DNA of 22,683 nt. It comes from a virus. Location of the stretch: positions 1 to 22,683 of IMG/VR virus record IMGVR_UViG_3300008219_003565; one strand, given 5' to 3'. Shown here piece after piece: positions 19,401-22,683 of this stretch (positions within the stretch are counted from its first letter, which is position 1; each line of letters opens with the position of its first letter). A program made the translations under genes and the position numbers. The notes under the pieces are model-generated. The model saw only the letters and a list, made by a program, of their open reading frames with translations. It ran no database searches and was not told the origin of the DNA.

Positions 19401-22400
19401 TCACCGAACCAGCTGTTACTTCAAAATACAAGCCATTAACGCATCGTTTTTTATACAAGCCAGATAATTTAACAAATTTAGATGCTGCGAATGAAGGTCA
19501 AGGTATACAAACCCGGGTTAAAAGAGACCCAAATCAAATGGTCGCAGACCTGATTACTCTCGAACATACTTATGGTAATAAACTAGCAAGTTTTAGCAGA
19601 AATGAAATTGATAAATTATTAGATGTGAAAGTTAATACAGAAAATCTAGCGTATGATGATTTAACTGCAATATATCTTTATAGTGGTTTGACCGGTGAAA
19701 GTACCCCGGTCGAAAAATTTGTTTCACTAAACTATCGCGAAAGAATATGGCCGAGGGAAAAAAATGAATATCTCTCGAAGACTTACATGAGAAAGAATTA
19801 TTTTGTATCGTTCTGGAGAGAAAACAGAAATAATAGAGTTATCACAAACCCAGTACCTCTTGCAACTTGGGTGGAGGGCAACGCAAAAGGTTTTACTAAT
19901 GCATTTGATAAATCGTTAATCACTAAAAATGATGGATCAGCAATACGTCCAATGATCGGTGATACCGGAAGTATGTGGCCATTAGATGCGAGGACAACAG
20001 ACAATTTAGGCAATACATCTTTCGAAACTTCTATTACGATTAATGGTTTGGATACTACAGGTACTACTCATGCAACTGGAGCTGTAGCTCCAATGGTATC
20101 TGGTGGTCTTGGTGAACTTTGGAGTATGTACCCGCAGTGGAGTATTATCGATACAAATTCTGGTAAAGCGCGCAAGTTTACTGCTCAAATGAGCCCGATA
20201 TACTCGCGACGTACCTTCGAAAACGTTTGGATTACTACAGGCGGCGCCAGTACTTTAACGTATATGCTTGCCGGCGATACAAAATGGGAAGCCGACTCGC
20301 AAGCTGATAAACAACCTTTCCCACAAGGAACATATGAAAACTGGGTAGAAGATTTAAGAAGGCAAGGAAAAGATTATTCTCTAATACCAGAATTTAGGAT
20401 TAGTGAACATATGGATTATTATGTAAACGTTAAAGCTTCAGACTTTCTAGCTGATCGAGAAGGTTTTCTAACTCTGACAGGTACTGTTGCATCAGATAGC
20501 GCAAATGATAATTTTTATAAAGATTATTCTCATAGTGATTTCCTTAAACATTTTAATATCATCGACGAACACAGGAAAACTACTTTTATGAATGGTAAAC
20601 AAATTCAAAGAGCAGAAGATACCTCATTAACTTTAAAATGTAGAGCACTAATGAAATTCCTGCCATATAGTGGTTTTTATCCTGTCTTAAGAACACTCGA
20701 ACTAGCTAGTTTATTTTCAGCTTCATTTTTTGATACAGCTCAGGTTAAGAAAGTCTCGAAACAAGTTGCTGATAATTTTCTTGGATATAAGCGCCCGCTT
20801 ATCACACCTTATTTCGCACCAGGTATAATGTATAACACAATAAAAGCTGGTATAGCTGTTGACTATCCGGTATACACGATACCCACACCGCGCTCGGCAG
20901 CCGTAAGTTATATAAATCATTACAAACCTAGTTATGAAGCTACTGGCTCATTTAAAACTGTTCAGGGAATAAATAATTATGGCTATAGATTAAATGAAAA
21001 TTTTACTAAGAGACTTCAGTTTGAAAGCCTTCTAGAACCTTCAGAGTTTTACCGTGGGTTACAAATTTTGGATCAAGAAATACATCCTTCAGCGTCAGTC
21101 CATCAAGCTGCAGCATCTGAATTACCTCCTACTGCATCATTTAGTGAAACAAAAGATAAAAGATATAAATTAGCTATGCACAATTTCTTAGCAGAAACAA
21201 TGCAATTTTTTGTTGATAAAACTCCAATTAAATCAGATTTTGGAGATTTAGATCCAAGATTCGGTCAAATGTCGGGCACTACACCGTATGAAATGTTCAT
21301 TATTATGAAGAAAACTGGTTCTTTCTCAATGTATGACAGGCCATCTGCATTCGGCCCACCTGTGGTTAACGCATTTTCACGTTCATCAGGGATTCCTACA
21401 ACGCTTTACACGAATGAAGTTAATGCATCCAATGCGGCGCCAACTGCTGCTCAATATGGAAAGGCTAGTGGATATTCTCCGTTTACACCTCCTTACGAAT
21501 CTTTGGAGCACGATTACTCTTATCAAAGCCCACACAGCGGATCTTTAATCAAAATTGAATTTAATCCTGTTAAATTTGATGCATCATTAGACAACTCTAG
21601 GTACGATCTACTTACAATTCTTTCTGGAGCAACAGTAACTTATGCACGCAATGGGTTTGTTCCTTTTGCAGCTCTTGCCACCGGCCAAACTAAAAATATT
21701 GATAATGCTATGCAGGTTAGCGCTTCTATTAACTTTACTGAAACAATATTTGATTTTGAAAAAACTGCTAAAGAAACACGAGATGGATTAAAATTTGGAG
21801 CCCCGGTGCTTGATTTTGATAAAGCAGGACGGAAACTTGTTATTGAAACAAAATTTGAGACTCCGATGTTGAATTTTAAAGACGTCGCAACCACCTTACC
21901 AAAATATGGATCAGGTTCCGTAGCAAAAGGCATGTGGCACCAATATGGTACTTTGCCCGCTAATCCAGAAGAAGGAGTAGTTATTGAAATTGCGGATGGT
22001 TTAAATAAACCTTCACTTGCCGACGCACTTGGTTTAAGGAAAGGTAATCATAAAATTGGCAAAGTACCATCTAAAAAGAAGGTAAAAGAATCAATTATCG
22101 CAATCCCTTTTAGAACTATAAAAAATAAAAAAGTATTTTTCTCAATTGACAGAGAAAGAATTGATGCTGCTATATTCTATGATAGGGAAGCTAGTGAGAC
22201 AGAAAGAGAAAAGATACTTACAATCGCTGGCCAAGATGTTATTGATATGGTTAAGAAAATGAGGACGTATGTTTTACCTCCCAAATTTGACTTTTTAACT
22301 TTCCATGGTAAATTTAATACACCAGAAGTAAAGCCATTTGCAATGCATATTTTTGAATTTGAACATGAATTTAGCCAGCAAGATCTCATAGATATGTGGC

Positions 22401-22683
22401 AAAATCTTCCACCTGATTTAGGTACCAATATCAAAGAACCAAGAGAGAGTGTATCTACTATAACTCATCCTCTTTTAGCGCAGGCAATAAGAGAATATTC
22501 TGAAGAACACGAAGAAAACCAAAAGAAGTCCGGGTTTGTTACACTCCATGAAGACTTGCGTTGGATAATATTTAAAGTTAAGCAGAAAGCTGAATGGAAC
22601 TACTATAAATCTTTAAGAAAAACTAGGGGAGATTTGTTATTACAAATTGAAGATAACCAAAAATTAGACATTGCTTCTGGTAA
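13433..22683 (+). CDS. Giant tail/baseplate protein with LamG-like and tail-protein-I-like modules, 3'-incomplete
   Basis: I translated this frame to the window end without meeting a stop, giving at least 3,083 residues. The ATG at 13433 directly follows an in-frame TAA (13430-13432), so no earlier start is possible. Its ribosome binding site is weak. Modules in order: an N-terminal block (VRYGSAKQYYIDA, residues ~60-72; YPYDGSEKEKIQWHNSSSYF); LamG-like domain 1 (~160-355; DDKWHHYAFTF at 255-265, IDDFRFW at 337-343); a tail-protein-I-like segment (~500-625; YKTKGTEQSIRSLLRCLGL at 577-595); LamG-like domain 2 (~664-896; ending SVRFWYNNLSDDELHSHI); a Gly-rich linker (1194-1223); an inserted beta domain (1460-1581); and a long conserved-looking C-terminal region (from ~1720). 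It follows the wedge genes as I/H follow J in P2, so it probably links the wedge to fibres or itself binds surface glycans. Module calls are by eye. Confidence 0.92.
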   Translation, partial: MSYNSLKNLFEKDSQKIIAQSSSLDSLGSKTESEEYLKTYKIFKERVTPQVDFSQPKNWVRYGSAKQYYIDAAANVYDSYPYDGSEKEKIQWHNSSSYFENYVFEDEYPRTNGFITLNIDAATPGSGNYGTPSSTAQYILTTGSMAEDNVYDLSKARAENLFFDLSKNGATVEFWLKKNGFLGAAKTKREVIYDLWNHELVSSTAYGRLRIEMDSTRADTVFLLTATSGTSGVKLATIGATGSHGPGYITSKVGDDKWHHYAFTFKNAASNIECELYHNGEYVETILTGSVINCVSGGISWGQNKPIVSTIGALAHRTSFNEDSIAKLGHGPLSASIDDFRFWKTRRTAKEIGINWFGQVAGGSNTDDSNTNLGLYYKFNEGITGEATTDEIILDYSGRISNGIFYGYTATNQRSTGSALTNSGYAKFEFRDPIVYKEHPDVSSYITKKKLTGSMYDDQNTSYLYYTFPQWIIEDDEGGELHKLTQIMSSYFDTLHLQISQIHKIKSINYPSGSQKAYPFMNQLLQDKGFYVSEIFNNSDLIENYINQTEDFVIKDKLHEIKNRIYQNIYNNLSHIYKTKGTEQSIRSLLRCLGLGDDLVKVNYYGNNNEYLFRENFRHATVKKRVVNISDSNFTGTIYQDASKFLDATNKNLYNANALSYLPNGKALKEIPLTLEANVYFPKKFPKSSKFSDGYTENTSSVVGIHTIDTSGDFGVNSTTWAKDGFNTPGSFEDAANLHILVEKHPQFKQHARFHISGSYRGIVAMSSSWIQGVYDNEHWNLSARIRPKNYSNHYTVTGLGKVGAAATATYTSASYELIFHGAHANLGTIEKEFTVTKDLTFNQATAFLTSSKKIYVGAHKTNYTGSIINKSDIDITSVRFWYNNLSDDELHSHIKDITNYGVEKPYGNFLISLSGTAPHNDQKYMNSLSGAYIPNYKTLALHWNFENISGSDSSGQFNVFDFSSGSSTTTNLAYNDFSSFIDRYNSGIALGFATSSNNSVIENFVFTSKQQLPEVMNSSDQIEIRKFDEDIFLKRQRPMTYFVAIEKSPYQIVSDEMIDMFSTILEFNNIIGHPVHRYRLEYKQLNKLRELFFQRVGKSVDFDKFLEFYKWVDFTINKMLESLVPVSANISGDIRTVIESHLLERNKYKHPFVRLIDIDFEPEFNPLPPHHGVNSINNDLPPAYRNLAAQVHGGFSDGGDERAKEAQAGGGDGGRGPVVQGRSPFPSLEKGMQTLRNHEIISTNVNTIGVADVDINREHLRRIIMNSEVINRLTPGISAGVLTPITQGHNQYYNKKINFEKEVLAFKGTSEDNSDHVKIEAGKLNQDYGLQDVIIHRKDKERYSGEADLFQKNEAGTFIEEHSVSKTDIVTPFTIYSHSGPTNSQVSTDFKTNYEFTNLHHDSYNAESPLQGPFTNEHVGGLAYRHAPVNVVNTIKTSTDTELTRPEGWRIRFGNDGVAATATITITAYTELNAGDKVNLVATDGTNYDFTQGDQSSVNGTFEATTSNNATAANLMNVINTSSGPAGTRFTASVDGAVVTVTQATAGTAGNTTVTLTDSGTAGMTKTNFTSGTDDKTVKVYGPGADGFHKPRASFYREELVKRPVNIKNIKTVTSSINGLRVLGNYINNYELVQTVGADVNNLWFIHHTGNLPSSGSDAKSIVFKDLYDFKVDERKYLRDLSTRQKTVINDRFSAPGGPEVNSLGFLDEASRTYSVYNNLNYRNLSVRQPLKTLLSEAEGKYEGTPGFNLRRANTASYHEVHNNRITLLKRPGSTVLTSSIYNNGFVITPTPSSDRQYAWITASLSTHDLGDSAPMGYAHRSGEERKAKSGGYIYTPSIAFMSASDISSYIDGDDAGTPRKFGGFDKDKKPSGFAAGSRLTTDFVGLNFHILAAVTASQNFLSASGLNTKLLTLENTSFTKANLLNTFLLNYNGPYQYPSWKQTRTGEHPIVRDMRINNRISIQKPARLFTDDQGNHYKEMRSPHSRSFTEPAVTSKYKPLTHRFLYKPDNLTNLDAANEGQGIQTRVKRDPNQMVADLITLEHTYGNKLASFSRNEIDKLLDVKVNTENLAYDDLTAIYLYSGLTGESTPVEKFVSLNYRERIWPREKNEYLSKTYMRKNYFVSFWRENRNNRVITNPVPLATWVEGNAKGFTNAFDKSLITKNDGSAIRPMIGDTGSMWPLDARTTDNLGNTSFETSITINGLDTTGTTHATGAVAPMVSGGLGELWSMYPQWSIIDTNSGKARKFTAQMSPIYSRRTFENVWITTGGASTLTYMLAGDTKWEADSQADKQPFPQGTYENWVEDLRRQGKDYSLIPEFRISEHMDYYVNVKASDFLADREGFLTLTGTVASDSANDNFYKDYSHSDFLKHFNIIDEHRKTTFMNGKQIQRAEDTSLTLKCRALMKFLPYSGFYPVLRTLELASLFSASFFDTAQVKKVSKQVADNFLGYKRPLITPYFAPGIMYNTIKAGIAVDYPVYTIPTPRSAAVSYINHYKPSYEATGSFKTVQGINNYGYRLNENFTKRLQFESLLEPSEFYRGLQILDQEIHPSASVHQAAASELPPTASFSETKDKRYKLAMHNFLAETMQFFVDKTPIKSDFGDLDPRFGQMSGTTPYEMFIIMKKTGSFSMYDRPSAFGPPVVNAFSRSSGIPTTLYTNEVNASNAAPTAAQYGKASGYSPFTPPYESLEHDYSYQSPHSGSLIKIEFNPVKFDASLDNSRYDLLTILSGATVTYARNGFVPFAALATGQTKNIDNAMQVSASINFTETIFDFEKTAKETRDGLKFGAPVLDFDKAGRKLVIETKFETPMLNFKDVATTLPKYGSGSVAKGMWHQYGTLPANPEEGVVIEIADGLNKPSLADALGLRKGNHKIGKVPSKKKVKESIIAIPFRTIKNKKVFFSIDRERIDAAIFYDREASETEREKILTIAGQDVIDMVKKMRTYVLPPKFDFLTFHGKFNTPEVKPFAMHIFEFEHEFSQQDLIDMWQNLPPDLGTNIKEPRESVSTITHPLLAQAIREYSEEHEENQKKSGFVTLHEDLRWIIFKVKQKAEWNYYKSLRKTRGDLLLQIEDNQKLDIASG
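13914..14500 (+). other. LamG-like (concanavalin A-like) domain 1 in the giant downstream protein
   Basis: Residues ~161-356 show the LamG/jelly-roll pattern: ATVEFWLKKNG early, DDKWHHYAFTF with the characteristic W-H-H-Y strand, LYHNGEYVET as the ligand-name-like 'G..v.t' turn, and ASIDDFRFWKTRRTAKEI as the closing strand. Such domains bind glycans or other surface ligands in many phage tail proteins; binding here is inferred. Confidence 0.75.
14821..15300 (+). other. Tail-protein-I-like (baseplate connector) segment
   Basis: Residues ~463-622 contain YTFPQWIIEDDEGGELHKL, a helical region, and then NLSHIYKTKGTEQSIRSLL followed by RCLGL and a VNYYGNNNEYLF strand. The 'YktKGT..si..LL...G' pattern is typical of the P2 tail protein I family and of similar wedge proteins that attach fibres to the baseplate. 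The match is by motif only; a profile search against Tail_P2_I would decide. Confidence 0.55.
15422..16120 (+). other. LamG-like (concanavalin A-like) domain 2 in the giant downstream protein
   Basis: Residues ~664-896 run from PLTLEANVYFPKKF through HWNLSARIRPKNYSNHYTV and YELIFHGAHANLG to IYVGAHKTNYTGS and SVRFWYNNLSDDELHSHI. The 'iyvGa...tGsi...D..i..vRfw...Ls..El..H' ending is the usual close of a LamG-like fold. It immediately follows the tail-protein-I-like segment. Confidence 0.6.
17012..17102 (+). other. Glycine-rich low-complexity linker
   Basis: Residues 1194-1223 of the giant downstream protein are dominated by Gly with charged residues (GGFSDGGDERAKEAQAGGGD, then GGRGP). The DNA at about 17058-17090 is strikingly GC-rich for this window. 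It probably acts as a flexible hinge between the LamG/connector half and the rest of the protein. Confidence 0.6.
17810..18175 (+). other. Inserted beta-rich domain (copy B) in the giant downstream protein
   Basis: Residues ~1460-1581 begin ATATITITAYTE, include LVATDGTNYDF and the Ala/Asn-rich stretch NATAANLMNVINTSS, and end VVTVTQATAGTAGNTTVT. The layout and signatures match copy A at 11939-12316. By hand count it is about 48% GC against about 34% in 17161-17400. It sits between RPEGWRIRFG and the block PRASFYREELVKRPVNIKNI. Confidence 0.7.
18600..22683 (+). other. Long conserved-looking C-terminal region of the giant downstream protein
   Basis: From about residue 1723 to the window end the protein carries many blocks that I recall as conserved in uncultured marine phage structural proteins. 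Examples are NGPYQYPSWKQTRTGEHP (~1934-1951), GDTKWEADSQA (~2281), GKDYSLIPEFRISEHMDYY (~2312), FLPYSGFYPVLRTLELASLF (~2409), APGIMYNTIKAGIAVDYP (~2462), KGMWHQYGTLP (~2832) and DMWQNLPPDLGT (~2987). No enzymatic motif is seen. The similarity is from memory and unverified, and the function is unknown. Confidence 0.6.

Noticed and set aside
1-22683. tRNA genes, CRISPR arrays, insertion sequences, attachment sites, and defence or toxin systems
   Set aside because: The window is almost entirely filled by five + strand structural genes. I saw no cloverleaf-like sequence, no regularly spaced repeats, no transposase motifs and no terminal inverted repeats.
22681-22683. The terminal TAA as a stop codon for the last gene
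   Set aside because: It is out of frame: the frame reads GGT at 22679-22681 and then an incomplete codon AA-, so the gene continues beyond the window.

Overview
This window looks like part of the virion structural region of a large, AT-rich tailed phage with a contractile tail. Hand counts of coding segments outside the GC-rich patches give about 34-35% GC. Nothing in it resembles cellular housekeeping DNA. Every supported gene is on the + strand, packed head to tail with only about 75 non-coding bases in total, and two of the genes are recognisable contractile-tail baseplate components. A marine heterotrophic-bacterium phage is my best guess. It rests on recalled resemblance of several protein motifs to uncultured marine phage structural proteins; I could not search for this. 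There are no RNA genes, mobile elements, CRISPR arrays or integration sites.

Layout. Positions 9-9182 hold a giant virion-type protein of at least 3,057 residues that may begin upstream of the window. A 50-base gap with a strong ribosome binding site follows. Next come a GPW/gp25-family baseplate wedge protein (9233-9667), a T4 gp6 / P2 J-type baseplate wedge protein (9681-11480), and a 646-residue DNRLRE-like structural protein (11480-13420). A second giant gene starts at 13433 and is still open at 22683, so it encodes at least 3,083 residues.

How the genes fit together. The order gp25-gp6-[DNRLRE protein]-giant protein resembles the W-J-I-H baseplate order of P2-like phages and the 6-7 order of T4. 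The last gene carries a tail-protein-I-like 'YKTKGT' segment between two LamG-like (concanavalin A-like) domains, so it may combine the wedge-to-fibre connector (I/gp7 role) with glycan-binding or fibre functions. Expression is probably as one late transcript with translational coupling (TAATG overlap at 11478-11482).

The most notable feature is a related beta-rich domain that begins with ATATIT and carries a TAGxxGNTT-type signature. It is inserted in two neighbouring, otherwise unrelated structural proteins (11939-12316 and 17810-18175). In the first case it splits the DNRLRE fold. Both copies are clearly GC-richer than their flanks by hand count (about 44% and 48% against about 35%), which fits acquisition as a portable domain. 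The two giant proteins flanking the wedge genes are the main functional unknowns.
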